Positions 19,266 to 27,840 of a stretch of DNA of 64,000 nt are shown in pieces. The notes below the pieces were generated by a model. That model was not told the origin of the DNA. It did no database searches and was given only the letters and a program-made list of their open reading frames with translations. Position 1 is the stretch's first letter; every line of letters starts with the position of its first letter. The stretch comes from Photobacterium arenosum (GTDB taxonomy: Bacteria > Pseudomonadota > Gammaproteobacteria > Enterobacterales > Vibrionaceae), in the NCBI RefSeq assembly GCF_014841115.1, contig NZ_JACYTP010000006.1, forward strand, positions 62,001 through 126,000, in the 5' to 3' direction. Position numbers and translations under genes: made by a program.

Positions 19266-19955
19266 ATGGCAAACATTCTTCTGGTCGATGACGATAATGA
19301 ACTGACAGCACTGCTCAATGACATCCTTCTGCTGGAAGGCTTCACAGTGCGCGTCGCGCACAATGGTGAGCAAGGGCTGTTAATGGTTGATGAAGACACA
19401 GATCTGATCCTGCTGGACGTCATGATGCCAGTCATGAATGGCATTGATATGCTGCGTAAACTCCGCGAAACCACCAGCACGCCAGTGCTGATGCTGACCG
19501 CTAAAGGCGAAGAGATCGACAGAGTGCTGGGACTCGAGCTGGGCGCGGATGACTATTTACCCAAGCCTTTCAGTGACAGGGAACTGCTGGCCCGCATGCG
19601 TGCTATTTTACGCCGCTCCCGCATGGTGCAGGACAACCAGAGCGAACCAGACTGCATGACCTATCTGGATCTGACCATTTATCCCGGTCGCCAGGAAGTT
19701 ACCTGTAACGGTGAGCTGATCGACATGACAGCGACTGAGCTGGCCCTGCTCAGCCACCTGATCCGCCACCCCGGCACAGTAGTGACCAAACAGGATCTCA
19801 GCCTGGAAGTGCTGGGCAAACGCCTGGCGCCGTTTGACCGCGCCATCGACATGCATGTCTCAAACCTGCGTAAAAAACTCCCCCCGCGCGAAGACGGTAA
19901 GCCCAGAATAAAAACCCTGCGCGGCAAAGGCTATCTGTTTGTGGAGGCGGGATGA
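19266..19955 (+). CDS. cpxR: Response regulator CpxR
   Basis: CpxR is the OmpR-family transcription factor of the envelope stress response. The 229-residue protein has a receiver domain with the acidic pocket VDDDNE (8-12) and phospho-acceptor Asp51 in LLLDVMMP, then a winged-helix DNA-binding domain ending KPRIKTLRGKGYLFVEAG. It overlaps cpxA by four bases (ATGA), so the two are translationally coupled. A CpxR box lies upstream. Confidence 0.95.
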   Translation: MANILLVDDDNELTALLNDILLLEGFTVRVAHNGEQGLLMVDEDTDLILLDVMMPVMNGIDMLRKLRETTSTPVLMLTAKGEEIDRVLGLELGADDYLPKPFSDRELLARMRAILRRSRMVQDNQSEPDCMTYLDLTIYPGRQEVTCNGELIDMTATELALLSHLIRHPGTVVTKQDLSLEVLGKRLAPFDRAIDMHVSNLRKKLPPREDGKPRIKTLRGKGYLFVEAG

Positions 19956-21385
19956 AGCGGCCCCTGTTTAACCTGCCTGTGTTCAGCCTGCCCATTTTCA
20001 ACCGGCTCTCCAGCCGGATCTTTGCGATTTTCTGGCTGACCCTGATGCTGGTCGTTGTGGTGCTATTACTGTTACCGCACCTTGACCCACGCTCGCAACA
20101 CACTATTCCTCAGCCGGAACTGAATCGTTATCAGGACGCGGCGGAGCGCATCTCTGAGCGCTTGAGCAGTCAACCCGGCACCCTGCTGGAAAAACTGCAG
20201 CCGCTGGCTGATCCCAAGCGCCACAAAGGTATGCAGTTGTATTTCACCAATGATGACGGCGAGCTGCTCACGCCGCATCAGCGCACCAAAGCGTTGCGCA
20301 ATTTCATTACCAGTGCCGACAGCCCGGACGCGCCGCGCCAGAAACTCTACGGCCGCTGGATGGTGGCCGGGCCTTTTCTGGTCAAGGATCAGCAGCAAAG
20401 CGCGCTGATGTATATCGGCAGGGTGTCACACCGGCCACCGCCTTTCTTTCTGCGCATTCTCGATCAGCCTTTTCATCTGCTGCTGCTGACCATGCTTATC
20501 AGTACGCCGCTGCTGTTGTGGCTGGCCTGGGCATTAAGCCGCCCGGCGCGCAAACTGCAGGAAGCGGCGCAACGGGTGGCGAGCGGACAATTCACCCAGG
20601 ATCCGGCACTCGAATCCTCCGGGCCGCGCGAATTTCGCCAGGCTGGTGCCAGCTTCAATCAGATGGTCACCTCGGTCAATCAGATGATAGGCGGGCAACA
20701 GCGGTTGCTGTCGGATATCTCTCACGAGCTGCGCTCTCCCCTGACCCGGCTTCGCATGGCGACCGCCCTGGCCCAGCGCAAGCAGGGCAACAGTCCGGAG
20801 CTGGATCGGATTGATACCGAAGCCGAACGACTGGAAGCCATGATCGCCAAACTGCTGGAACTGTCGCGGATGCAGATACACGGGCAGGAAACCCGCGAAT
20901 ACAGTGATGCGGTCAGCCTGTGGCAGGAGATGCTGGATGATGCCGAATTTGAAGCCAGTCAGCACCAGAAAAGCCTGACCTGCAGCCCGCTGCTGTCCTG
21001 GCCGCTGGCCGGAAACCCCGAGCTGTTGATCAGTGCCCTGGAAAATGTCGTTCGTAATGCCATCTACTACAGCCAAGATCGCATCGAAGTTCAGTTCAGC
21101 GCCAATGACCACTCGCTGACCGTGACCATAGACGATAACGGCGAAGGGGTACCCGATGATCAGTTGAAAGATATTTTCCGGCCTTTCTACCGGGTATCAA
21201 CCGCCCGGGATCGCCACAGCGGCGGCACCGGATTGGGGCTGGCCATCACAGAAAATGCCATTCGCCAGCACAATGGCAGCATCACCGCCAGCCGCAGTCC
21301 GCTGGGTGGCCTGCGAGTGACCCTGCTGCTGCCGCTGGCGCAGAAAAGCCAGCGTCACTCGTTGTCACAGCCGGAAGCACGGTAG
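19952..21385 (+). CDS. cpxA: Sensor histidine kinase CpxA
   Basis: CpxA is the inner-membrane sensor that phosphorylates or dephosphorylates CpxR. The 477-residue protein has a first membrane helix at about 26-45, a periplasmic domain to about 170, a second helix at about 172-195, a HAMP segment, the H-box DISHELRSPLTRL with His258, and a C-terminal ATPase domain with the N box (NVVRNAIYYS) and G boxes (DDNGEGVP, GGTGLGLAI). Its last 31 bases overlap the 3' end of the convergent AraC gene. Confidence 0.94.
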   Translation: MKRPLFNLPVFSLPIFNRLSSRIFAIFWLTLMLVVVVLLLLPHLDPRSQHTIPQPELNRYQDAAERISERLSSQPGTLLEKLQPLADPKRHKGMQLYFTNDDGELLTPHQRTKALRNFITSADSPDAPRQKLYGRWMVAGPFLVKDQQQSALMYIGRVSHRPPPFFLRILDQPFHLLLLTMLISTPLLLWLAWALSRPARKLQEAAQRVASGQFTQDPALESSGPREFRQAGASFNQMVTSVNQMIGGQQRLLSDISHELRSPLTRLRMATALAQRKQGNSPELDRIDTEAERLEAMIAKLLELSRMQIHGQETREYSDAVSLWQEMLDDAEFEASQHQKSLTCSPLLSWPLAGNPELLISALENVVRNAIYYSQDRIEVQFSANDHSLTVTIDDNGEGVPDDQLKDIFRPFYRVSTARDRHSGGTGLGLAITENAIRQHNGSITASRSPLGGLRVTLLLPLAQKSQRHSLSQPEAR

Positions 21386-22344
21386 TCCCGGATCCCCATG
21401 CCGGTCCAGCGTTTGAACGCTTTGGCAAACGCACTATCGTCCGCATAACCAAAGTACAGCGCCAGGTTAGCCTGTGTGCTGCCCTTTTGGTTCAGCATCT
21501 GCAGCGCCTGCTGTTTTTTTATCTGCTCAGACAATGCCCTGAAGCTGACGCCAAAATCCGCCAGCTTGCGGTTGAGGTGGCGCTCGCTGAGATTACACAA
21601 GGCCGCGGTCTGGGCGCGGGTCAGCCTGGGTTGCTGTGTCAGCAGATGGCTGATCTGCTCCAGAAAAGACGCTGGAGCCAGGCGTTTCATCTGCTGCTGG
21701 GCCAGCCGTATCAGCTGAGCCTGCAATTCCGGCTGGATGTCACGCCGGCTGCACAGCCAGTCTTGATCACTGAAAACCATATAGTTCCCTGTCCGGGAAA
21801 AACAGACCTGGGTATCGCCAAACACCTCATGGTACAGGGCTAACGGCGCCTGAGGCGAATGCTCGAACGCGACCAGCTTTGGGATCACCGGGCCGCTGGC
21901 GACCACGGCAGCGCCCTGCATCACGCTGGCAAAAATGGCTTCCAGCCGCGCGGCTCTGGCCGCTTCAAAATGAGGACGGTAGACCAGGTGCCAGCCTTCC
22001 TGACTGTGGAACCGGGCAAAGCGTCCGCCTTCTCCGACCAGATCAGAAAAACGCAACAGATTGTCTACCGCACCGGCCAGATTGACACTGCTGAGTAACA
22101 AAAAGCCCAGCATATCAAACTGATCGATCTGCAGGCGGCGGCCAATCCGCAACCCGACCCCGTCGCAATCGGCGTGATCCGCAATCGCCTGCCAGAGCTG
22201 ATCCTGCAGCGACAGCGGCAAGCGCTCACCGGCCGGACAGGCAGCCACCTGACGTCGCAGCGCGTCCGGCAGAGCTATCCCCAAAGACGGCAGAAATTTA
22301 AGAATCGCTTTGCTGAATCCTGATGTAACAGTGCTGGGGTACAT
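21355..22344 (-). CDS. AraC-family transcriptional regulator
   Basis: A 329-residue regulator from the ATG at 22344 (a TTG 21 bases upstream is less likely). The N-terminal two thirds resemble the arabinose_bd-like domain of OruR-type AraC proteins (QLWQAIADHADCDGVGLRIG). The C-terminal double helix-turn-helix is clear: LTRAQTAALCNLSERHLNRK and QANLALYFGYADDSAFAKAF. It is divergent from a five-gene oxidoreductase/transporter operon, and a 21-base-spaced direct repeat lies between them, so it is probably the operon's activator. The inducer is unknown. Its 3' end overlaps cpxA by 31 bases. Confidence 0.88.
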   Translation of the reverse strand: MYPSTVTSGFSKAILKFLPSLGIALPDALRRQVAACPAGERLPLSLQDQLWQAIADHADCDGVGLRIGRRLQIDQFDMLGFLLLSSVNLAGAVDNLLRFSDLVGEGGRFARFHSQEGWHLVYRPHFEAARAARLEAIFASVMQGAAVVASGPVIPKLVAFEHSPQAPLALYHEVFGDTQVCFSRTGNYMVFSDQDWLCSRRDIQPELQAQLIRLAQQQMKRLAPASFLEQISHLLTQQPRLTRAQTAALCNLSERHLNRKLADFGVSFRALSEQIKKQQALQMLNQKGSTQANLALYFGYADDSAFAKAFKRWTGMGIRDYRASGCDNE

Positions 22345-22443
22345 AGCGCTAACCCGGGCAGTCAATTGATCATACTTACCGCCGTTATACCACAGGCCCG
22401 CCGGCGAGCACCGTGATACGGCTCGGAACCCGGCTGTTATTTC

Positions 22444-22490
22444 GGGCCATTACGTCCCGAATTAACCTGTTCACGTCCCGTCTGGGCCAT
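22444..22490 (+). promoter_or_regulatory. Candidate AraC-type operator (21-bp direct repeat)
   Basis: ACGTCCCG occurs at 22452-22459 and again at 22473-22480, exactly 21 bases apart, and gggccat flanks both (22444-22450 and 22484-22490). AraC-family monomers typically bind direct half-sites spaced two helical turns apart. The repeats end about 20 bases before a TTAACA hexamer at 22500 that could be the -35 of the monooxygenase operon, the usual place for activation. Confidence 0.55.
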
Positions 22491-22551
22491 AGCAAAGTGT
22501 TAACAAAAAGTTAATGATAGTATTCAGGACCTAAACAGAGAGTCATTCAGT

Positions 22552-23847
22552 ATGCATCCCTACGTTGTGATTGGAGCCGGGCCTATGGGCCTGTGCACAG
22601 TGCGCCGCCTGGCCGAACAAGGATTGCCTGTCATCGGGCTGGAAGCCCATGCCGATGTCGGCGGACTGTGGGACATCAGCAGCCCGACCAGTACCATGTA
22701 CCAATCGGCTCACCTGATTTCCTCCAAGCGAATGACAGAATTCTCTGATTTTCCCATGGCGGATCATGTGGCCACCTACCCGAAACATGATCAGCTTTGT
22801 CGCTATTTTCAGGATTATGCACGGCACTTTAATCTGTATGGTCACTATCGTTTCCATGCCTGGGTGGAAAAGGTGGAACCTTGCCAGGGCAACTGGCTGG
22901 TCACTTACCGTCAGCATGGTGAGACCTTTACCCTGATGGCATCCGGGGTATTGCTGGCCAATGGTACGCTACATCACCCCAGACGGGGCAACTTTGGTGG
23001 TGACTTCCAGGGTGAGCAATTTCACAGCAGCGATTATAAAAGCGCCGAGGTCTTTGCCGGAAAACGTGTACTGATTGTCGGCTGTGGTAACAGTGCCTGC
23101 GACATTGCGGTGGATGCCGTGCACCGCGCCCGCTCGGTTGATATGGTGATCCGCCGCGGGTATTACTTCCTGCCCAAATTTGTGGCGGGCATACCCACAG
23201 ATACCCTGGGTGGCAAAGTGCGCTTGCCGAACCGGCTGAAGCAAATGGTCGACGGCACCCTGGTCCGGCTGATCTCCGGCAAACCCAGCCAGTTTGGCCT
23301 GCCAGATCCCGACTACCGTATGTATGAATCCCACCCTGTGGTCAATTCCATGTTCCTGCACCACATAGGGCACGGTGATATCACTGTGCGCCCGTCGATT
23401 GAGCAACTGTTGCCGACTGGTGCGCGTTTTCAGGACGGGCAGGAAGCAGAGTATGATCTGATCCTTGAGGCCACCGGCTACTCTCTGCATTACCCCTTTA
23501 TTGACCGCCAGCACCTTAACTGGAACGGTGATGCACCTGGCCTGTACCTTAATATTTTCACGCCACAGCATGACAACCTGTTTGTGATGGGGATGGTAGA
23601 AGCCTCAGGTCTTGGCTGGCAGGGACGCGATGATCAGGCTCAGCTGGTGGCCCGTTTTATCCGGGCCCGCCATGAGAAACCGGCCGCAGCAGAAAAATTC
23701 ATGCACAAAGTCCGCCAGCAGGCCAGCCGCAGAATTGATGGCGGTATTGCGTACCTGAACCTGGAACGCATGGCCTACTATGTACACAAAGCCGATTATC
23801 TGGCGGCGCTGAACCACGAAATTCGCCAGCTGCAATGGGAGAGCTGA
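22552..23847 (+). CDS. Flavin-containing monooxygenase (FMO/Baeyer-Villiger-like)
   Basis: This 431-residue flavoprotein begins with the FAD-binding fold VVIGAGPMGLCTVRRLAEQG, has an NADPH-binding fold VLIVGCGNSACDIAVD (about 181-196), and the FMO fingerprint-like FQGEQFHSSDY just before it. The ATGY motif (LILEATGYSLHYP) is also present. Family members oxygenate N or S atoms or carry out Baeyer-Villiger reactions using NADPH and O2. It is the first gene of a tightly packed operon; the next gene begins at the base after its stop. The substrate is unknown; trimethylamine oxidation is possible but nothing nearby supports it. Confidence 0.87.
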   Translation: MHPYVVIGAGPMGLCTVRRLAEQGLPVIGLEAHADVGGLWDISSPTSTMYQSAHLISSKRMTEFSDFPMADHVATYPKHDQLCRYFQDYARHFNLYGHYRFHAWVEKVEPCQGNWLVTYRQHGETFTLMASGVLLANGTLHHPRRGNFGGDFQGEQFHSSDYKSAEVFAGKRVLIVGCGNSACDIAVDAVHRARSVDMVIRRGYYFLPKFVAGIPTDTLGGKVRLPNRLKQMVDGTLVRLISGKPSQFGLPDPDYRMYESHPVVNSMFLHHIGHGDITVRPSIEQLLPTGARFQDGQEAEYDLILEATGYSLHYPFIDRQHLNWNGDAPGLYLNIFTPQHDNLFVMGMVEASGLGWQGRDDQAQLVARFIRARHEKPAAAEKFMHKVRQQASRRIDGGIAYLNLERMAYYVHKADYLAALNHEIRQLQWES

Positions 23848-24774
23848 ATGTCGAGCACTAGCCTGCTGTTACTGAATCTGATTCTGGCGATGATGATGTT
23901 TGGCATCGCCCTGAGTCTCAAACCGGCCGACTTCCGCCAGGTTGTTCGCCAGCCCAAAGGCCCCCTGACCGGGCTGGCTGCCCAGTTTGTGCTGATGCCG
24001 GCACTGACCTGGCTGCTCACCCTGCTGGTGCCCATGCCCGCCGAAGTGGCGCTGGGATTAATCCTGGTCGCCAGTTGCCCCGGCGGCAGCTTTTCCAATA
24101 TCGTCACCTATCTGGCCAAAGGCAACACGGCCATGTCCATCAGTATGACTGGAATCGCCAGTGTCGCCGCGGCCTTCATGACCCCCTTTAATTTCATGTT
24201 TTATGCCAGCATGAACCCGCACACCGCCCAGTTACTGAAGCAAATTGCCGTACCACCGGAGAGCCTGTTTATTGTGGTGGCATTGGTGCTGGCGTTACCG
24301 CTGACGCTCGGACTGTTCTGCAGCCAGATGGCCCCCGGCTTTGCCAAACGCAGCGAACCCTTTTTCCGCATCATCTCGCTGCTCACCCTGTTCGGTTTTG
24401 TGGCTATCGCGCTGATCACTAACTGGCCGCGCTTTATCGCCGGCGCCAGTGTCTTCCTGCTGGCCGTTATCTTCCACAATGCTCTGGCGCTGGCCATCGG
24501 CTGGCTCTGTGCCTGGGTCATGAAGTTGCCGGTTGCTGATCGCCGGGCGATCACACTGGAAGTCGGCCTGCAGAACTCCGGCCTGGGACTGGGCATCATT
24601 TTCACCTTTTTCGGCGATCTGACCGGTATGGCCATTATTGCCGCTGGCTGGGGGATCTGGCATCTGATCAGTGGCATGGGACTGTGCTACTGCTGGCACC
24701 GGCTGGATAACCGCCGCGCTGCCCTCACCTCACCTGTTTCATCCACTCGCGAACAGCATAAAGGGACCTTATGA
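23848..24774 (+). CDS. SBF-family (bile acid:Na+ symporter-like) membrane transporter
   Basis: A 308-residue protein with about nine or ten membrane helices. The SBF-like conserved segments are seen: GLILVASCPGGSFSNIVTYLAKGN (two blocks split around the helix break) and LEVGLQNSGLGLGI. Family members import organic anions such as bile acids or 2-keto acids with Na+. It starts directly after the monooxygenase stop and overlaps the next gene by four bases. It probably moves the substrate or product of the operon. Confidence 0.85.
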   Translation: MSSTSLLLLNLILAMMMFGIALSLKPADFRQVVRQPKGPLTGLAAQFVLMPALTWLLTLLVPMPAEVALGLILVASCPGGSFSNIVTYLAKGNTAMSISMTGIASVAAAFMTPFNFMFYASMNPHTAQLLKQIAVPPESLFIVVALVLALPLTLGLFCSQMAPGFAKRSEPFFRIISLLTLFGFVAIALITNWPRFIAGASVFLLAVIFHNALALAIGWLCAWVMKLPVADRRAITLEVGLQNSGLGLGIIFTFFGDLTGMAIIAAGWGIWHLISGMGLCYCWHRLDNRRAALTSPVSSTREQHKGTL

Positions 24775-25724
24775 CACAGCGAATTTTAATCACCGGCTGC
24801 CAGGGCTATCTGGGCCGGCAGCTCAGTGTACGCCTCGCCCAGCACGCCGAGGTATTTGGTATTGATATTCATGATGCTCAGCCTGAGGGCGTCACCTACC
24901 AGAAAATGGACATTCGTTCTGCCGCGCTGAGCGATTTCATCGGACGTCACCACATCAGCCATGTCATCCATCTGGCCAGTATTGTGCAGCCATCCCGTGA
25001 CAGGCAAAGAGACTATGACATTGATGTCAACGGGACGGAAAATCTGCTCAAAGCCTGTATCACCAGCCAGGTCGCCCACCTGACAGTGACCAGCAGCGGC
25101 GCCGCTTACGGCTATCATGCCGACAATGCAGAGTGGCTGCGTGAATCCGACCCGCTGCGGGGGAACCGGCATTTTTCCTACAGCTACCACAAACGACTGG
25201 TGGAAGAGATGCTGGCCGCATACCGCGTCGCCTACCCGGAACTGCAGCAGCTGATCCTGCGCCCGGGCACTGTGCTGGGCGCTGAGACCAACAATCTGAT
25301 CACTGACCTGTTTCGCAAAGACAAGTTACTGGCCGTTAAAGGCTCGCCGTCGCCGTTTGTCTTCATCTGGGATCAGGACGTCGTCGATATCATCACCGAG
25401 GGGGTCAGCCATAGTAAATCGGGGCAATTTAATCTGGCGGGAGACGGCGCCCTCAGCGTTCACCAAATCGCCGATATTCTCGGTAAAGACACCCGGGACT
25501 TGCCGGCCTGGCTGCTGAAAACCGCCCTGCGCATTGGCAAGCTGCTGCGTATGACCCAATACGGCCCCGAGCAACTGGACTTTCTTCGCTATCGCCCCGT
25601 ACTGGCAAACTACGCGCTGAAATTTGATTTTGGCTATATCCCGAAGAAAACCTCGCTGGAGGTGTTCGAATATTATGCCAGCCAGCAAGGGTTGATCCCG
25701 GCCAGGGGGTGCCAGCATGACTGA
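24771..25724 (+). CDS. NAD(P)-dependent epimerase/dehydratase-family oxidoreductase
   Basis: A 317-residue extended short-chain dehydrogenase. The Rossmann motif ITGCQGYLGRQL (TGxxGxxG) is at about 7-18, and the catalytic YxxxK is YSYHK at about 138-142. The overall pattern resembles 3beta-hydroxysteroid dehydrogenase/epimerase-like proteins rather than sugar-nucleotide epimerases (for example HLASIVQPSRDRQRDYDIDV). It overlaps both neighbours (4 and 8 bases). A role in oxidising or reducing an alcohol/ketone intermediate is an inference. Confidence 0.8.
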   Translation: MTQRILITGCQGYLGRQLSVRLAQHAEVFGIDIHDAQPEGVTYQKMDIRSAALSDFIGRHHISHVIHLASIVQPSRDRQRDYDIDVNGTENLLKACITSQVAHLTVTSSGAAYGYHADNAEWLRESDPLRGNRHFSYSYHKRLVEEMLAAYRVAYPELQQLILRPGTVLGAETNNLITDLFRKDKLLAVKGSPSPFVFIWDQDVVDIITEGVSHSKSGQFNLAGDGALSVHQIADILGKDTRDLPAWLLKTALRIGKLLRMTQYGPEQLDFLRYRPVLANYALKFDFGYIPKKTSLEVFEYYASQQGLIPARGCQHD

Positions 25725-26511
25725 GCACAAACCTGTCGCCATCCTCACCGGCGCCGCCTCAGGGCTGGGCCGCGATCTGGCGATTCGTCTGTCATATGGC
25801 TACCGGCTGTATCTGATAGACAGGGACCAGGATAAGCTGACTGAACTGGCCGCCACGCTGGAAGACAGCCGTTTTTTTGTCTGCGATCTGGCTGACAGCC
25901 ATGCCATAGACACGCTGATTACTGATATCCGGCAGCGCGAGCCTGAGATTGCGCTGCTGATCAACAATGCCGGTATTACCCACCGCTCGCTGTCCCGTAT
26001 TACGCAACCGGCAGTGATAGAAAAAGTCATGGCGGTGAACTTCTTCGCGCCGGTCCGCCTGACCCAGGGGCTGCTGCCGCTGCTGGTGCAACACCAGGCC
26101 AAAGTGGTCAACATCAGCTCGATGGCAGGCTGGATGCCTGTTTTGGGCCGGGCCGGTTACTGCGCCTCTAAATCAGCCCTGCACCAGTATTTTGAAACTT
26201 TCCGGGCTGAAATGCACAGCGACGGCGTGACAGTTCTGATGGTCTACCCGAGCTTTCTCGATACCCCCATAGAGCGCAACGCCCTCAATGGCGACGGGGG
26301 CCGCAGTCGCCATCAACGCTCTATGGTCGGTAAAATACGCCCCAGTTCGTGGATGGCCGAGCAGATTGTCACTGCCATCAGGCAAGACAAACAACGGCTG
26401 TTCCCGGATGCCTTTACCCATTTTTCCAGCCTGCTGTACCGTTTGCTGCCGCGGGTTTTTCTGCACCTGATGAGCCGGAAATTTGCCACTGAGCTTGAGG
26501 TCAAACCATGA
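25717..26511 (+). CDS. Classical short-chain dehydrogenase/reductase
   Basis: A 264-residue protein with the cofactor motif TGAASGLGRDLA (about 11-22), NNAG (about 86-89), catalytic Ser in VVNISSMAG and YCASK as the YxxxK motif (about 148-152). The C-terminal 60 residues include a hydrophobic stretch (LLYRLLPRVFLHLM), as in membrane-associated SDRs such as 11beta-HSD-like enzymes. It overlaps the upstream gene by eight bases and the downstream permease by four. The substrate is unknown. Confidence 0.85.
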   Translation: MTEHKPVAILTGAASGLGRDLAIRLSYGYRLYLIDRDQDKLTELAATLEDSRFFVCDLADSHAIDTLITDIRQREPEIALLINNAGITHRSLSRITQPAVIEKVMAVNFFAPVRLTQGLLPLLVQHQAKVVNISSMAGWMPVLGRAGYCASKSALHQYFETFRAEMHSDGVTVLMVYPSFLDTPIERNALNGDGGRSRHQRSMVGKIRPSSWMAEQIVTAIRQDKQRLFPDAFTHFSSLLYRLLPRVFLHLMSRKFATELEVKP

Positions 26512-27260
26512 CACTGGTGTGGCTGGGCCTGGCGATTATTCTGGCCTTTGGTATTGAAGCCATGACGGGATTTGGCAGTATAGTGCTGGCGCTGGCGCTG
26601 GGGGCGCTGGTCATGGATCTGGCATCACTGGTTCATATTCTGGTGCCGCTGAATCTGCTGATGACGGCGCCGCTGGTCTGGAAGCTCAGACAGCACATAC
26701 AGGTTTCATTCCTGCTGCGTTCCGTGTTGCCCATGATGCTGGTCGGCACAGCCGTCGGCGTCGGGCTGACCCCCTATGTCCCCGAACTGCTGAGCAAAAC
26801 CCTGTTTGCCGGCCTGATCATCTGGTTCGCCGCCCGAGCCCTGCTGCAACCAGCAGCGGTTGAGATGCCTTCACTGCGGCGGCACTCCACCATCACGGCG
26901 GCCGGGATCACCCACGGCCTGTTCGCGTCCGGCGGCCCGCTGCTGGTTTATGCGCTGGCCCGCACCTCGCTGGATAAAACCCAGTTCAGGGCAACCTTGC
27001 TGACGGTCTGGCTCAGCCTCAATGGTTGTCTGACCCTGTATTTTATCCAGGCCGGCGAACTGGCACCCTACCGGGAAACCTTGCTCTGGCTGGCACCCTG
27101 TGTCGGTATAGGGGCATGTATCGGTAACCGGCTGCACCACAGTATCGATCAGGCGCACTTCAGCAAGCTGGTGTTTGGTGTCCTGCTGGCCGTCGGGCTG
27201 ATTCTGATGACCAACACATTGTTTTCCTGGGCAGCGCTCAGCACTGGTTCCGGGCTATGA
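26508..27260 (+). CDS. TauE/SafE-family membrane permease
   Basis: A 250-residue protein with about seven or eight membrane helices. It has the early glycine-rich EAMTGFGSIVLALALGAL and the mid-protein HGLFASGGPLLVYAL, which are TauE/SafE family signatures. Members export sulfite, sulfoacetate or other organic anions. It is the last gene of the AraC-linked operon and could export an acidic product. No terminator is obvious before trmL, which begins 43 bases later. Confidence 0.82.
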   Translation: MTLVWLGLAIILAFGIEAMTGFGSIVLALALGALVMDLASLVHILVPLNLLMTAPLVWKLRQHIQVSFLLRSVLPMMLVGTAVGVGLTPYVPELLSKTLFAGLIIWFAARALLQPAAVEMPSLRRHSTITAAGITHGLFASGGPLLVYALARTSLDKTQFRATLLTVWLSLNGCLTLYFIQAGELAPYRETLLWLAPCVGIGACIGNRLHHSIDQAHFSKLVFGVLLAVGLILMTNTLFSWAALSTGSGL

Positions 27261-27303
27261 ATGCAGGCTACAATAGTGTTTTTGCCGCTGTTGTAGCCTG
27301 ACC

Positions 27304-27768
27304 ATGTTTGATATCGCCCTGTACGAACCTGAAATTGCGCCCAATACGGGCAACATTATTCGCCTGTGCGCCAATTGCGGTGCGCATCTGCATCTGATTG
27401 AGCCGTTAGGCTTTGATCTGGAAGAAAAAAAATTACGCCGTGCCGGTCTGGATTACCACGATCTGGCCCATGTGCATCGTCACGCCAACTTTGAGGCTTT
27501 CCTGGCCGCCACTGCCGGTCGCCGCCTGTTTGCCTGCACCACCAAAGCCACCCAGTACCACACCCAGGCCCGGTTTCAGGACGGCGACATACTGTTGTTC
27601 GGCCCGGAAACCCGCGGCCTGCCGGCAGCTGTCATTGAAAGCCTGCCCCAGGCGCAGCGGCTGCGCATCCCTATGCATCCGGACAGCCGCAGCCTGAATC
27701 TCTCCAACGCAGCCGCCATCATTGCCTATGAGGCCTGGCGCCAGTTTGATTTTGCCGGAGCCAGATAG
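27304..27768 (+). CDS. trmL: tRNA (cytidine/uridine-2'-O-)-methyltransferase TrmL
   Basis: TrmL methylates the 2'-O of the wobble nucleotide in tRNA-Leu isoacceptors using S-adenosylmethionine. The 154-residue SPOUT protein starts [21 protein letters not shown] and carries the trefoil-knot motifs [11 protein letters not shown] and [21 protein letters not shown]. coli TrmL has 157 residues and also lies next to cysE. Here the two are convergent and share a terminator. Confidence 0.95.
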   Translation: MFDIALYEPEIAPNTGNIIRLCANCGAHLHLIEPLGFDLEEKKLRRAGLDYHDLAHVHRHANFEAFLAATAGRRLFACTTKATQYHTQARFQDGDILLFGPETRGLPAAVIESLPQAQRLRIPMHPDSRSLNLSNAAAIIAYEAWRQFDFAGAR

Positions 27769-27783
27769 CCCGGGCAGCAAGAC

Positions 27784-27811
27784 AAAAAAAGGGGTCTACC
27801 GACCCCTTTTT
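27784..27811. terminator. Bidirectional terminator between trmL and cysE
   Basis: The stem ggggtc / gacccc is flanked by seven A and five T residues, so it can stop both convergent transcripts. Confidence 0.85.
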
Positions 27812-27840
27812 CACGTTGAGATATTGAAGGCAATCGGCAC

